Below are positions 1 through 8,374 of a stretch of 55,871 bases of DNA, piece after piece. The DNA is taken from positions 1-55,871 of the forward strand of contig JAQCIK010000014.1 of NCBI GenBank assembly GCA_027592035.1. Reading direction: 5' to 3'. This DNA comes from Casp-actino8 sp001510455 (GTDB lineage: Bacteria; Actinomycetota; Acidimicrobiia; Acidimicrobiales; Ilumatobacteraceae). The notes under the pieces are model-generated. The model was not told the origin of the DNA. It made no database searches and saw only the letters and a program-made list of their open reading frames with translations. The stretch's first letter is position 1. The number at the start of each line of letters is the position of its first letter. The position numbers and the translations under genes are program-made.

Positions 1-1
1 G

Positions 2-1303
2 GGCATCCTCTCGTTGCAGAACGGCGGGTCTCGAACCGCGACCGGCGACTGGACCTACGGCTACAAGCAGGGAACCAGCATGTCGACCCCGATCGTGTCG
101 GGTATCGCCGCTCTGGTCCTGTCGGTGAACCCGAACCTCACCCCGGCTCAGGTGGAGTCGATCATCGAGTCGACGGCCCGCCCCTTCCCGACCGCTGTGA
201 GCACACCGTGCTCGAGCAATCCCTCCGATCTCTACCACTGCGGCTCGGGTGTCGCCGATGCCGGCGCCGCCGTGCGACTGGCCGCTCAGCAACTCCCCCA
301 GAATTCGACTCCGTCGACTCGACTCGGTTCGACCGGTGATCGCTTCTTGACCAATCTCGCCGTCGAAGCACTTGCCGATCGCACCGACGTGATCCTGGTG
401 AGTGGTTCGGTCTACCCCGACGGTCTGGCCGCCTCGGCTCTCGCCAAACAAGAGAACGCCGACATCATCCTCGTGCCTCCGACCGGCCTCGGCGCCGAAC
501 AGATCGCCGCCATCGTGAAGGAGAATCCGCAAACGGTCTGGATTCTCGGCGGCCCGCAGGCGATTCCCACATCGATCGAAGCCCAACTCACGGCTGCCAC
601 CTCTCTCGGTGGCGCCGGTGTCGATCCATCTCGCATCGAGCGAGTCTTCGGAGCCACGCGGTACGACACGGCAGTCGAAGTCTCGAAGCGAATCGACACG
701 ATCGCCTATCTGGCCGCCAAGCCGACAGCCATCGTGGTACGTGGTGACAGTTTCGCCGATGCCGTGATCGCCGGACCGGCCGCCTTCGGGATCACCGATG
801 GCATCGGATCGCATCCGGTCTTTCTCGTGAATCGCGACACGATTCCGGCTGGTGTGGTCGAACAACTTCGCGCTCGCGGGATCACCAACGTTCTGGTCGT
901 CGGAGGAACGTCGGTGGTGTCCGAAGCGGTTCGCCTCGGCATCCAATCACTCGGTATCAGCACCACTCGCGTCGCCGGCCCCGATCGATACGCCACGGCG
1001 GCCACCCTCGGCCAACTTCTCATCACGCCGATTCAGCTCGGTGGTTTCGGATGGAACGCCGGTGACGTGGCCCTTGTCGACATCTCCGACCCGTCGCTCG
1101 GTTTCGACGCCATCTCGGCGGTCGGAACTCTCGGACCCACCCGGCGAATCCTTCTCGGAATCACACCGTTGCGCCTACCCGCGTCCACCGCCACTTACCT
1201 TTCGACACTCACCGATCTCACGTCGCGATTCACGGTGATCGGCAGTGCCAGCGCGATTCCCGATTCGGTCATCACCGAAGCGGCCCGAGCTCTCGCCTCT
1301 TGA
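2..1303 (+). CDS. subtilisin-like serine protease with cell-wall-binding repeats (5' truncated)
   Basis: The reading frame is open to the left edge, so the N-terminus with the Asp and His of the triad lies outside the window. The visible part starts at the end of a peptidase S8 domain. The GTSMSTP box carries the catalytic Ser (codon 77-79), followed by the usual helix ending in NPNLTPAQV. A Cys pair region and a short linker lead to about 320 residues with three cell-wall-binding-2 type repeats; the motifs FGATRYDTA (near nt 650) and VAGPDRYATA (near nt 975) are diagnostic. By family knowledge this is an exported protease held on the cell surface by its CWB2 repeats. Its substrate cannot be inferred. 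Confidence 0.88.
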   Translation, partial: GILSLQNGGSRTATGDWTYGYKQGTSMSTPIVSGIAALVLSVNPNLTPAQVESIIESTARPFPTAVSTPCSSNPSDLYHCGSGVADAGAAVRLAAQQLPQNSTPSTRLGSTGDRFLTNLAVEALADRTDVILVSGSVYPDGLAASALAKQENADIILVPPTGLGAEQIAAIVKENPQTVWILGGPQAIPTSIEAQLTAATSLGGAGVDPSRIERVFGATRYDTAVEVSKRIDTIAYLAAKPTAIVVRGDSFADAVIAGPAAFGITDGIGSHPVFLVNRDTIPAGVVEQLRARGITNVLVVGGTSVVSEAVRLGIQSLGISTTRVAGPDRYATAATLGQLLITPIQLGGFGWNAGDVALVDISDPSLGFDAISAVGTLGPTRRILLGITPLRLPASTATYLSTLTDLTSRFTVIGSASAIPDSVITEAARALAS

Positions 1304-1308
1304 TCGTC

Positions 1309-1338
1309 GACGTCATCGCCGACGTCATCGTCGACGTC
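1309..1338. repeat. 12-bp tandem repeat between convergent genes
   Basis: The unit GACGTCATCGYC occurs twice and is followed by a third GACGTC. It lies in the short gap after the subtilase stop and just touches the stop of the convergent PPOX-like gene. GACGTC and GTCGAC are themselves palindromic, so the stretch can fold. No T-run follows, so it is not called a terminator. Confidence 0.5.
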
Positions 1339-1681
1339 AGGGGGCCGGACGGTGCAACAACACCGATGCCAAAGTGACCCGAAGGATTCCATTCGACGCG
1401 TCACCGGTTCCGTCGGCCACGAGCGAGTAGTCGTCGTACTCTCCGACCGATTCCGACACGGGTGGCCACAAGAGAGTGATGCGATCGTCGAGAGCCACGC
1501 GGTCTCTCAGCGATTGACTGGCGGTTTCGACGATCACGTCCGCACCGTCCACGTCGTAACCGTGAGCAACCGCATGGACCCCACCGTCACGCACGGTCAA
1601 CACGTAGACGAACGAACGCCCTCTGAGCTGCTCACCGATCGCCGATGGATCGACCCGAATGCTCACCGATGCGTACCCCAT
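1337..1681 (-). CDS. pyridoxamine 5'-phosphate oxidase-like (split-barrel) protein
   Basis: A 114-residue protein whose pattern (FVYVLTVRDGGVHAV, then ITLLWPP, then YSLVADGTG) matches small PPOX-fold proteins of actinobacteria. These often bind flavin or F420. The ATG lies 19 nt inside the end of the upstream nitroreductase, so the two genes are probably translationally coupled and share a promoter. No specific substrate can be given; a role in redox or flavin metabolism is inferred from fold and partner. Confidence 0.72.
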   Translation of the reverse strand: MGYASVSIRVDPSAIGEQLRGRSFVYVLTVRDGGVHAVAHGYDVDGADVIVETASQSLRDRVALDDRITLLWPPVSESVGEYDDYSLVADGTGDASNGILRVTLASVLLHRPAP

Positions 1682-2346
1682 GAATCGACGTGAACGAGCT
1701 GATCGGAGTCGAGTCGATGGGCCGGTTTGAAGTCGTCACCGGTGTAATACGCAACCGGCAAGAGTGCGGTCTGGGTCCATTCGTCGGGGATTCCGAGCAA
1801 TGACGCCACTTCCTTTTCGTGAAAGAGATGAATGGTGGTCCAAGCGGTGCCGAGACCACGAGCGCGAAGGGCCAACATGAAACTCCACGCCGCCGGGAGG
1901 ATCGATCCGTAGGTACTCGCCTGCGCAACCACCATCGGTACCGATTCGACACGACCCTGAACACACGGGATCACGTGGACCGGCACTCGATCGAGAACTT
2001 CACCGAGATAGGTGGCCGATTCCATCACCTTGGGCATCACGTGTTCGCGCGGATCACCCGGTGGAAGCGGAGGCGGGTAGCCCGAGCCCGCCATGACCTC
2101 GGCGCCCCGTCGGTAGGCATCGGCAATCGCCGCACGCTTGTCGGGATCGGTGACCACGACGAACGACCAGTTCTGAGCGTTGGTTCCGGTCGGTGCCTGA
2201 AAAGCGATGTCGATACACTCCCGCACCACCTCGACCTCGACCGGTCGATCGAGGTCGAGCCTCTTGCGGACCGACCGCGTGGTGGTGAGCAGTTTGTCGG
2301 CCGATGCTCGATCGATCCCGGGTACTTGTCGTCCGCTCACGTCCAC
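1663..2346 (-). CDS. nitroreductase family protein
   Basis: FMN-dependent nitroreductase-fold oxidoreductase of about 227 residues. The TTTRSVRKRLDLDRPV segment near the N-terminus gives the FMN-phosphate-binding Arg-Ser-x-Arg, and APTGTNAQNW is the usual flavin-contacting stretch. ARGLGTAWTT and LGIPDEW toward the C-terminus are also typical. A GTG at 2346 preceded by AGAAGG was chosen as start; an in-frame ATG at 2406 would add 20 residues with no family similarity. It is divergent from the peroxiredoxin and overlaps the PPOX-like gene, suggesting a small redox unit. The substrate is unknown. Confidence 0.82.
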   Translation of the reverse strand: MDVSGRQVPGIDRASADKLLTTTRSVRKRLDLDRPVEVEVVRECIDIAFQAPTGTNAQNWSFVVVTDPDKRAAIADAYRRGAEVMAGSGYPPPLPPGDPREHVMPKVMESATYLGEVLDRVPVHVIPCVQGRVESVPMVVAQASTYGSILPAAWSFMLALRARGLGTAWTTIHLFHEKEVASLLGIPDEWTQTALLPVAYYTGDDFKPAHRLDSDQLVHVDSWGTHR

Positions 2347-2416
2347 CTCTTTGCCTTCTGACCCCCAACGGATCAGCCGAGTCTTCCACGTCGTGTTCCA
2401 GGACATAAATCCCGAC

Positions 2417-2445
2417 TTGTTTGATCGGAATTATTGGGTTATGTT
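2417..2445 (+). promoter_or_regulatory. candidate promoter of the peroxiredoxin gene
   Basis: TTGTTT (2417-2422) and TATGTT (2440-2445) are separated by 17 bp in an unusually AT-rich patch. They would give a roughly 30-nt leader with AAAGGA ahead of the ATG at 2484. Confidence 0.45.
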
Positions 2446-2483
2446 GGATTCAGCACCGTATTCCCCACGAAAGGACCACCGTC

Positions 2484-3116
2484 ATGGCACTTCGCCTCGG
2501 AGACACCGCCCCCGACTTCACCGCCGAGACCACCCAAGGACGGATCTCCTTCCACGACTGGCTCGGTGACTCCTGGGGTGTTCTCTTCAGCCACCCCAAG
2601 GACTTCACACCGGTCTGCACCACCGAACTCGGCTACGTGGCACGCATCAAACCCGAGTTCGAGAAGCGCAACGTGAAGGTCATCGGTCTCTCGGTCGACC
2701 CCGTCGACAGTCACGTGGCCTGGGAAGGTGACATCGCCGAGACCCAGGGCACTCCGGTCAATTTCCCGATGATCGGTGACCCCGATCGCACCGTGAGCGA
2801 TCTCTACGACATGATCCACCCGAACGCCAACGACACTCTCACCGTGCGCAGCGTCTTCGTCATCGGTCCCGACAAGAAGATCAAGTTGACGATCACCTAT
2901 CCGGCGTCGACCGGACGCAATTTCGACGAAGTGCTTCGGGTCATCGATTCACTACAACTCACGGCCAAGCACAAGGTCGCTACTCCGGCGAACTGGACGA
3001 ACGGCCAGGACGTCATCATCGGAGCAACCGTGAGTGATGACGAGGCGAAACAGTTGTTCCCCCAGGGCTGGACCACCGTGAAGCCCTACTTGCGGGTACT
3101 ACCACAACCGTCCTGA
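2484..3116 (+). CDS. 1-Cys peroxiredoxin (Prx6 type)
   Basis: Thiol peroxidase of 210 residues that reduces H2O2 and alkyl hydroperoxides in the cytoplasm. The HPKDFTPVCTTELG segment carries the peroxidatic Cys within the conserved PxxxT/S-x-x-C context. The long C-terminal extension (RVIDSLQLTAKHKVATPANW, then WTTVKPYLR) is characteristic of the Prx6/1-Cys group. No resolving Cys is evident in the C-terminal part. The start at ATG 2484 is set by AAAGGA eight bases upstream; the frame continues upstream without family similarity. The divergent nitroreductase suggests shared oxidative-stress context, which is inference. Confidence 0.93.
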   Translation: MALRLGDTAPDFTAETTQGRISFHDWLGDSWGVLFSHPKDFTPVCTTELGYVARIKPEFEKRNVKVIGLSVDPVDSHVAWEGDIAETQGTPVNFPMIGDPDRTVSDLYDMIHPNANDTLTVRSVFVIGPDKKIKLTITYPASTGRNFDEVLRVIDSLQLTAKHKVATPANWTNGQDVIIGATVSDDEAKQLFPQGWTTVKPYLRVLPQPS

Positions 3117-3187
3117 CAACCATGGCGTGACCGATCCGTTGCTCGTCCCGACGTGGGAACACGGGGGGTGAGGGGCAGACTGAGAAC

Positions 3188-3931
3188 ATGTCTCAGGTCG
3201 CCTCCCCCACCGTGGCCGCAGCCGCGGTCGACGCCTACAAGATCTACGGTTCGAAGGACAGCGAAGTTCGCGCGCTCGATGGCGTCACGATCTCGTTCGA
3301 CACCGGCCGATTCACTGCCATCATGGGTCCGTCGGGATCGGGCAAGAGCACCCTCATGCATTGTCTGGCCGGTCTCGACGATCTCACGTCGGGATCGGTT
3401 CGCATCGGCGACGACGATCTTGCCTCACTCAGTGATCGACAGCTCACCGCATTGCGTCGCGAAAAGGTGGGCTTCATCTTCCAGGCGTACAACCTGATCC
3501 CCACCCTCACGGCCCTCGAGAACATCACGTTGCCGCTCGATCTCGGTAAGTCCGATCGCGATCAGGCCTGGATCGACACCGTGATCGATGCCGTGAATCT
3601 GCGCGATCGTCTCGATCATCGGCCGAGCGAATTGTCGGGCGGTCAACAGCAGCGTGTCGCCGTGGCGCGAGCTCTCGCCAGCAAGCCGCACATCATCTTC
3701 GCCGACGAGCCGACCGGAAATCTCGACAGTCGAACCGGTGCCGAGATCCTCACGTTCATGAAACGCGCCGTGACCGAACTCGGCCAGACCATCGTGATGG
3801 TCACCCACGATCCGGTGGCGGCCGCGTACGCCGATCGCGTCGTGTTCCTCGGCGACGGCAAAGTGGTCGACGAGATGACCGAACCGACGGCCGATCGGGT
3901 TCTCGATCGCATGAAGCAATTCGGATCCTGA
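3188..3931 (+). CDS. ABC transporter ATP-binding protein (LolD/MacB type)
   Basis: ATPase of 247 residues with a full motif set: Walker A GPSGSGKST (47-55), Q-loop Gln99, signature LSGGQ (149-153), Walker B IIFADEP (Asp173, Glu174) and switch His207. LTALRREKVGFIFQAYNLIPTLTALEN is the typical LolD/MacB/FtsE-like stretch. It sits directly upstream of its two-unit FtsX-type permease (8-bp gap), so the pair forms one exporter or mechanotransmission complex. Substrates of actinobacterial members include lipoproteins, peptides and antibiotics; none can be chosen here. The 15-residue Ala-rich N-terminal tail is unusual but may only reflect the start choice. Confidence 0.92.
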   Translation: MSQVASPTVAAAAVDAYKIYGSKDSEVRALDGVTISFDTGRFTAIMGPSGSGKSTLMHCLAGLDDLTSGSVRIGDDDLASLSDRQLTALRREKVGFIFQAYNLIPTLTALENITLPLDLGKSDRDQAWIDTVIDAVNLRDRLDHRPSELSGGQQQRVAVARALASKPHIIFADEPTGNLDSRTGAEILTFMKRAVTELGQTIVMVTHDPVAAAYADRVVFLGDGKVVDEMTEPTADRVLDRMKQFGS

Positions 3932-3939
3932 CCGTTCCC

Positions 3940-6513
3940 ATGGCTCGACCCGTCGTACGCCTCACACTTCGTGGTGTTCTCGCCCGGAAGTTCCGCATCC
4001 TCCTCACGACTCTTGCCGTCGTGAGCGGTGTGGCCTTCGTATCGGGCGCGTTCATCCTCACCGACAGTGTGAAGAAGTCGATCAACGACCTCTTCGACGT
4101 GTTGAGCGAAGGCATCGATCTCGAAGTACGCAGTGTGGTGGCATTCGGTGACCCAGCGCGTGCCGATCGCGACCCGATCCCGAATGAACTCGTCGACACG
4201 ATCGTGGTCGTCGACGGAGTGCGCCAGGCCGAAGGCAATCTGCTGCGCACCGCCACGGTCATCAAGTCGGACGGCGAACCACTCGCCACGTCGGGACCGT
4301 CGTTCGGTATCGCCTGGGTCGGACCCGACGGCCTCGACGGACGGACTCTGATCGAAGGTCGCGCCGCTGTCACTGATGGTGAAGTCGCCCTCGACAAGTC
4401 GTCGGCCCGCCGAGCCGGATACGAGATCGGCGACGTCGTCACTATCGTCGGCCCACGGGGCAAGGGCGAGTTCACCCTGGTCGGCCTGACGGGTACCGGC
4501 GACACCGACGGAGGCGGCGGTGCTTCCATTGCCGCCTTCGACCCGGTGACCGCCGACTCGTTCCTCGGTGCCAATGGACTGGTCGACTCGATCTACATCG
4601 CCCTCGACGACAGCGTGTCGCTTTCGCTCGTCCAGGACGAGCTCAAGGCCATCTTGCCGAGCAACGTCGAAGTCATCACCGGCGAGCAGTCGGCGCGCGA
4701 AACCGCCGGCGCGATCAACGACATCATCGGCATCTTCGGCAACGTGCTGCTCGGTTTCGCCGCCGTCTCGCTGTTCGTGAGCGCGTTCCTCATTTTCAAC
4801 ACTTTCGCCATCATCGTGAGCCAACGACTCCGAGAGCTCGCTCTCCTGCGGGCGGTCGGCGCGAGCGTCCGCCAGATCCGGTCGATGATCATCGGTGAAT
4901 CGCTCATCGTGTCGGTCCTGGCCACCGTTCTCGGCATCTTCGGCGGCATGGGTGTGGCGGTCGGAATAGTGGCCCTCTTCAACGCGACCGGCGCCGCCTT
5001 TCCCTCGGCCTCGCTCATCGTGTCGCTCCGCACGATCATCGTGTCGGTACTCGTTGGTGTGGGCGTCACCGTGACCGCCGCGCTCATTCCCGCTCTGCGC
5101 GCCGGCCGCATTCCGCCCGTCGCCGCCATGCGCCCCGAACTCGGCTTCTCGGCTCTGCAAAAGAGTCGACGTCTCGTCGTCGGCACCGTGGTGTTCCTGC
5201 TCGGCCTGTCCGCATTCACGTGGGGAGTCCTCGGCCAGCCGGGAGGTGCCGCCGGAACGTTGTCCACGTCAGGCCTCGGCGCCGTTCTGCTCTTCCTCGG
5301 CGTGGCCAGCCTGTCCACCACCGTGGCCGCGCCGGCCAGTCGCCTCATCAGCCGACTGCTCCCGCTCCCCGTCTGGCCGATGACTCGTTCGATCGCCGGA
5401 CGACTCGGCAGTCGTAACGCGCAACGAACGCCGCGCCGCACAGCGTCCACGGCCTCGGCGCTCATGATCGGCCTCGCCCTCGTGAGCACGGTGGCCGTCA
5501 TCGCCTCGTCGATTCGCGAAACCTTCCGCGAGCAGATCAGCCGTTCAGTAAGCGCCGACTTCTTCGTCACCAACGGTCCGTCCAACTTTCAAGGGCTCCC
5601 GGTCGCTTTCGCCGAACGTCTGGCCGATCTCCCCGAACTGTCGGCGGTCAGTCCGTTCCGGGGTGCCGATGCTCTCGTGAACGGCGATCCGAAAGAGATC
5701 GGGGCAGTTCGTGGCAGTGCTTTCGGCGAACTGATCGACCTCGACGTGCTGTCGGGTTCAGTCGACTCCCTCGACGAGGGCAAGATCCTTCTCCATCGCG
5801 ATCCGGCCAGTGACTACGGCGTCGACGTCGGCGACGAACTCACCATCACGTGGCAGAACGGCACCGAGTCGGTGGTCGAAGTCGGTGGCGTGTACGGCGA
5901 CTCGACAGCCGCCGGCAACTGGCTCGTCGGCATCGATCTGCTCGACTCGGTATCGACCGCCGAACCGGTCGACTTCTTCATCGGCGCCAAGATCGCCGAC
6001 GGTGTGGAAATCCCAGTCGCCCGTGCCGCTGTGGAGGCGGTGGCCGAGGAGTTCCCGAGTGCCGAGGTCCAGGATCAAGCGGAGTTCCAGAAGAGTCAGG
6101 AAGACCAGATCGATCAGTTGCTCACGATCATCTACGGGCTGCTCGCCATCTCGATCGCCATCGCCGTCCTCGGCATCGCCAACACCATGGCGCTCAGCGT
6201 CTTCGAACGCACGCGCGAGTTCGGACTGCTGCGTGCGGTCGGAATGAGCAAGCGGACGCTGAAGCGATCGATCCGCTGGGAAGCGATCATTGTCGCCGTC
6301 TTCGGTGCGTCACTCGGAGTGGTGGTCGGGATTCCACTTGGCTTGGCCGTCGCCTCGGTCCTCCCCGACACCATCGTGTCGACGGTGGTGGTTCCCTTCG
6401 GCACCATCGTCAACATCTTGATCGCCGCCATCGTGGTGGGCATCGTGGCCGCCGTCGGCCCGGCGCGTCGAGCCGCCAAGCTCGACGTCTTGGAGTCGAT
6501 CTCGGCTCAATGA
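3940..6513 (+). CDS. ABC transporter permease, duplicated FtsX/MacB type
   Basis: Membrane protein of 857 residues. One N-terminal membrane segment (about 12-40) is followed by a MacB-like extracytoplasmic domain (about 45-250) and three membrane segments of a first FtsX domain (about 260-390). A linker with further membrane helices leads into a second extracytoplasmic domain and a second FtsX domain ending at ARRAAKLDVLESISAQ. The paired LALLRAVGAS and FGLLRAVGMS motifs mark the coupling segments of the two halves. A duplicated FtsX permease with one ATPase is the usual actinobacterial arrangement. It partners the ATPase immediately upstream. Confidence 0.92.
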   Translation: MARPVVRLTLRGVLARKFRILLTTLAVVSGVAFVSGAFILTDSVKKSINDLFDVLSEGIDLEVRSVVAFGDPARADRDPIPNELVDTIVVVDGVRQAEGNLLRTATVIKSDGEPLATSGPSFGIAWVGPDGLDGRTLIEGRAAVTDGEVALDKSSARRAGYEIGDVVTIVGPRGKGEFTLVGLTGTGDTDGGGGASIAAFDPVTADSFLGANGLVDSIYIALDDSVSLSLVQDELKAILPSNVEVITGEQSARETAGAINDIIGIFGNVLLGFAAVSLFVSAFLIFNTFAIIVSQRLRELALLRAVGASVRQIRSMIIGESLIVSVLATVLGIFGGMGVAVGIVALFNATGAAFPSASLIVSLRTIIVSVLVGVGVTVTAALIPALRAGRIPPVAAMRPELGFSALQKSRRLVVGTVVFLLGLSAFTWGVLGQPGGAAGTLSTSGLGAVLLFLGVASLSTTVAAPASRLISRLLPLPVWPMTRSIAGRLGSRNAQRTPRRTASTASALMIGLALVSTVAVIASSIRETFREQISRSVSADFFVTNGPSNFQGLPVAFAERLADLPELSAVSPFRGADALVNGDPKEIGAVRGSAFGELIDLDVLSGSVDSLDEGKILLHRDPASDYGVDVGDELTITWQNGTESVVEVGGVYGDSTAAGNWLVGIDLLDSVSTAEPVDFFIGAKIADGVEIPVARAAVEAVAEEFPSAEVQDQAEFQKSQEDQIDQLLTIIYGLLAISIAIAVLGIANTMALSVFERTREFGLLRAVGMSKRTLKRSIRWEAIIVAVFGASLGVVVGIPLGLAVASVLPDTIVSTVVVPFGTIVNILIAAIVVGIVAAVGPARRAAKLDVLESISAQ

Positions 6514-6524
6514 GCCGGAGCCGT

Positions 6525-7391
6525 TCAGCCGAAGTCGCGTAGGTCGTCGAAGATCTGGACCCGTCGGCGGGCCGAACGTGCCTCGTCGAGGTAGCGCAGA
6601 TCGGTCGAGCGATCGTCGTGAACCGGATGGGCCGGACGTTGCTCGAGAGTCCGCTGACAACCCGGACACCAATACACGAGTCGGCCGTCGTCTCCCTCGT
6701 CGCAACCGATGGTGCCGTGACAACGACGGCAGATCTGACCGAGCCGTCCGTACACCTCGAGACGCTCGGGTGCATTCGACGAGAATCGTCGGGCCAGATC
6801 GAGCAGATCGCGCCAATCCTCGTCGTCGAGTTCGGAACACGGTGTGAACGGATCGAGGGACACCGCCCAGAGCGCTTCTGATCGCACCACGTTGCCGAGT
6901 CCGGTCACGACGTGCTGATCACCGAGAACATCGACCACGCGTGACTCAGCCGACACTTCAGCGGCGATGCGGTCGATCACGGCGTCGAGGTCGGGGCGGA
7001 CCACCCGAAGGTCAGGACCGGCTCCACCCCGCAGCGGATGACGACCGAGATCGGGGGTGCGGTATGTCTCGACCGTCGCCGCGCCGAAACACACAGCAAC
7101 CCGGCCACCGGCTTCCACGATCACCCGCGCCGTCGTCATGGGCTTCGTCCAGCGCTCCTCTTCGCGATACAGGTGCCATTCGCCACCCCATCGCAGGGAC
7201 GAATCGAGAACGATTCCGTCGTCGAACTCGACGATGAGTCGACGCCGGCGGAACTCGACCGACTCGATCACACTGGTCTCGGCTGGGTGGGGCCCGATCG
7301 ACAATGGTGCATCGAATCGCACGAGGGGTCGTCCGCACATGGCGGTGCGCATGGCCGACCCCACCCGTTCGATACCCCTCGTTGCGAACAC
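6525..7391 (-). CDS. Fpg/Nei-family protein lacking catalytic Pro2/Glu3
   Basis: Resembles actinobacterial endonuclease VIII (Nei2) over its length: GRPLVRFDAP (20-29), LRWGGEWHLYREEERW, TGLGNVVRSEAL (helix-two-turn-helix), and a C-terminal zinc finger with Cys221, Cys224, Cys242 and Cys245 plus CPGCQR. Start GTG 7391 is chosen because TATTCT lies six bases upstream and the spacing to Gly20-Arg21 then equals canonical Nei. Positions 2-3 are Phe-Ala instead of the catalytic Pro-Glu, and the RGKHL lysine is Arg (RRRRL). An upstream GTG at 7448 would also give no Pro-Glu. The protein probably binds DNA without normal lyase chemistry. It may be a sensor or a degenerate gene. Confidence 0.78.
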   Translation of the reverse strand: MFATRGIERVGSAMRTAMCGRPLVRFDAPLSIGPHPAETSVIESVEFRRRRLIVEFDDGIVLDSSLRWGGEWHLYREEERWTKPMTTARVIVEAGGRVAVCFGAATVETYRTPDLGRHPLRGGAGPDLRVVRPDLDAVIDRIAAEVSAESRVVDVLGDQHVVTGLGNVVRSEALWAVSLDPFTPCSELDDEDWRDLLDLARRFSSNAPERLEVYGRLGQICRRCHGTIGCDEGDDGRLVYWCPGCQRTLEQRPAHPVHDDRSTDLRYLDEARSARRRVQIFDDLRDFG

Positions 7392-7397
7392 GCTTTC

Positions 7398-7467
7398 AGA
7401 ATAAGCAATACGACGCGCGACGTGGTGGACGCTCCGACCCGACATCACCGTCGATGATCGCTACCCT
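7398..7467. promoter_or_regulatory. divergent leaderless promoters (Nei-like / small protein)
   Basis: On the minus strand TATTCT (7403-7398) lies six bases before GTG 7391. On the plus strand TACCCT (7462-7467) lies seven bases before GTG 7475. Both fit a -10 box whose transcript would begin at the start codon. Confidence 0.5.
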
Positions 7468-7474
7468 GACTCGG

Positions 7475-7810
7475 GTGACCGATCGACACGACGAGACTCG
7501 CGATGTCGATCCGGACGAGATCGAGCCGATCGCACCCGTCGGTAGTGACGCACAGATGATGGCCACGGCGCGCCGACGTTACGGCGCGGTCGGTGCCATG
7601 GTCGCCGGTGGAATGCTCGGACTCGACCGCCTTCTCGGCCGCAAGCCGAAAGAGGAGTCACCCGTCGTCTGGGAGGCATCGGGTGAACCCGAGAACATCG
7701 ATCGCGGTATGACGATCGACATCGACGACGAGACCTCGGTGGTCAGCCATCCCCACCGCGAACGGCGTCGTACCGTGCGCAGGCGGCGAAGCACCGACAC
7801 CACCGACTAA
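7475..7810 (+). CDS. small hypothetical protein, basic C-terminus
   Basis: Not recognised. 111 residues: an acidic N-terminus (ETRDVDPDEIEPI), then a possible short hydrophobic helix (RRRYGAVGAMVAGGMLGLDRLLG, about 30-52) that could associate with the membrane. The middle is acidic and polar (PENIDRGMTIDIDDET) and the tail is strongly basic (RRRTVRRRRS). GTG 7475 is preferred over ATG 7454 because TACCCT precedes it by seven bases. Third-position GC looks like the neighbours. It is divergent from the Nei-like gene and convergent with the Nudix gene; context gives no function. Confidence 0.6.
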   Translation: MTDRHDETRDVDPDEIEPIAPVGSDAQMMATARRRYGAVGAMVAGGMLGLDRLLGRKPKEESPVVWEASGEPENIDRGMTIDIDDETSVVSHPHRERRRTVRRRRSTDTTD

Positions 7811-7816
7811 CGGCGC

Positions 7817-8353
7817 CTAGGGAAGTTCGCCCACGTGACCGAGGGCGAGGCGCAGGAGCCGATCCTGACCACCGGTCATATCGGAGGCGATACGTGGGCT
7901 CGCCGCTTCAGCGGGAGAGAACCACGCCAGATCGAGGGCCTCCTGGGTGGGAGTGCACTCACCGTCGACCGGGACCACGTAGGCGAGGCTCACCGCATGG
8001 TGTCGTGGGTCGGTGAAACCACTGATGTCGGGATCGGGGAAGTACTCGGCGATCGTGAACGGGGCCGGATGTGGTGGGACCCGAGGAAATGCCAACGGTC
8101 CGAGGTCCTTCTCGAGGTGCCTGATCAGGGCATCTCGTACTCGTTCACCGTAGAGAACCCGCCCGCTCACGAGCATGCGGCTGATCGAGCCGTCGGCGGC
8201 GACTCGTAGTAGTAACCCCACCTGGGTGACCCGACCCTGCGGATCGACGCGCACAGGCACCGCATCGACGTACACCATGGGAACGTTCGCTCGAGCCTGG
8301 GCGAGCATGTCGGGGCTGAGCCACGAGGTCCGGGTGTCGACGTGATCGGTCAC
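7817..8353 (-). CDS. Nudix-fold protein, DUF4916 family
   Basis: About 178 residues matching the actinobacterial DUF4916 family: WLSPDMLAQAR near the N-terminus, YVDAVPVRVD, LVSGRVLYGERVRDALIRHLEKDLGP, FTIAEYFPDP, HHAVSLAYVVPV and a terminal EMTGGQ-like DMTGGQ. The family is assigned a Nudix-like fold, but a classical Nudix box is not visible, so hydrolase activity is uncertain. Start GTG 8353 is preferred; the longer frame begins at a TTG, and GAATGT sits six bases before the GTG, a weak -10. It is the last gene of a run on this strand, 21 bp beyond tag. Confidence 0.75.
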   Translation of the reverse strand: MTDHVDTRTSWLSPDMLAQARANVPMVYVDAVPVRVDPQGRVTQVGLLLRVAADGSISRMLVSGRVLYGERVRDALIRHLEKDLGPLAFPRVPPHPAPFTIAEYFPDPDISGFTDPRHHAVSLAYVVPVDGECTPTQEALDLAWFSPAEAASPRIASDMTGGQDRLLRLALGHVGELP

Positions 8354-8374
8354 AGACGGACATTCTCGCAAATT

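Noticed and set aside
1309..1338. tandem GACGTCATCGYC units as a CRISPR or attachment site
   Set aside because: Only about 2.5 copies of 12 bp without spacers, at the ends of two convergent genes, with no integrase nearby.
2401..2483. AT-rich patch upstream of the peroxiredoxin as an OxyR or Rrf2 site
   Set aside because: The patch supports a promoter, but I could not match it to a defined operator without over-fitting.
3643..5160. 505-codon minus-strand frame
   Set aside because: Antisense to the ABC ATPase and permease; composition is Glu/Asp/Gly/Arg-rich without any motif.
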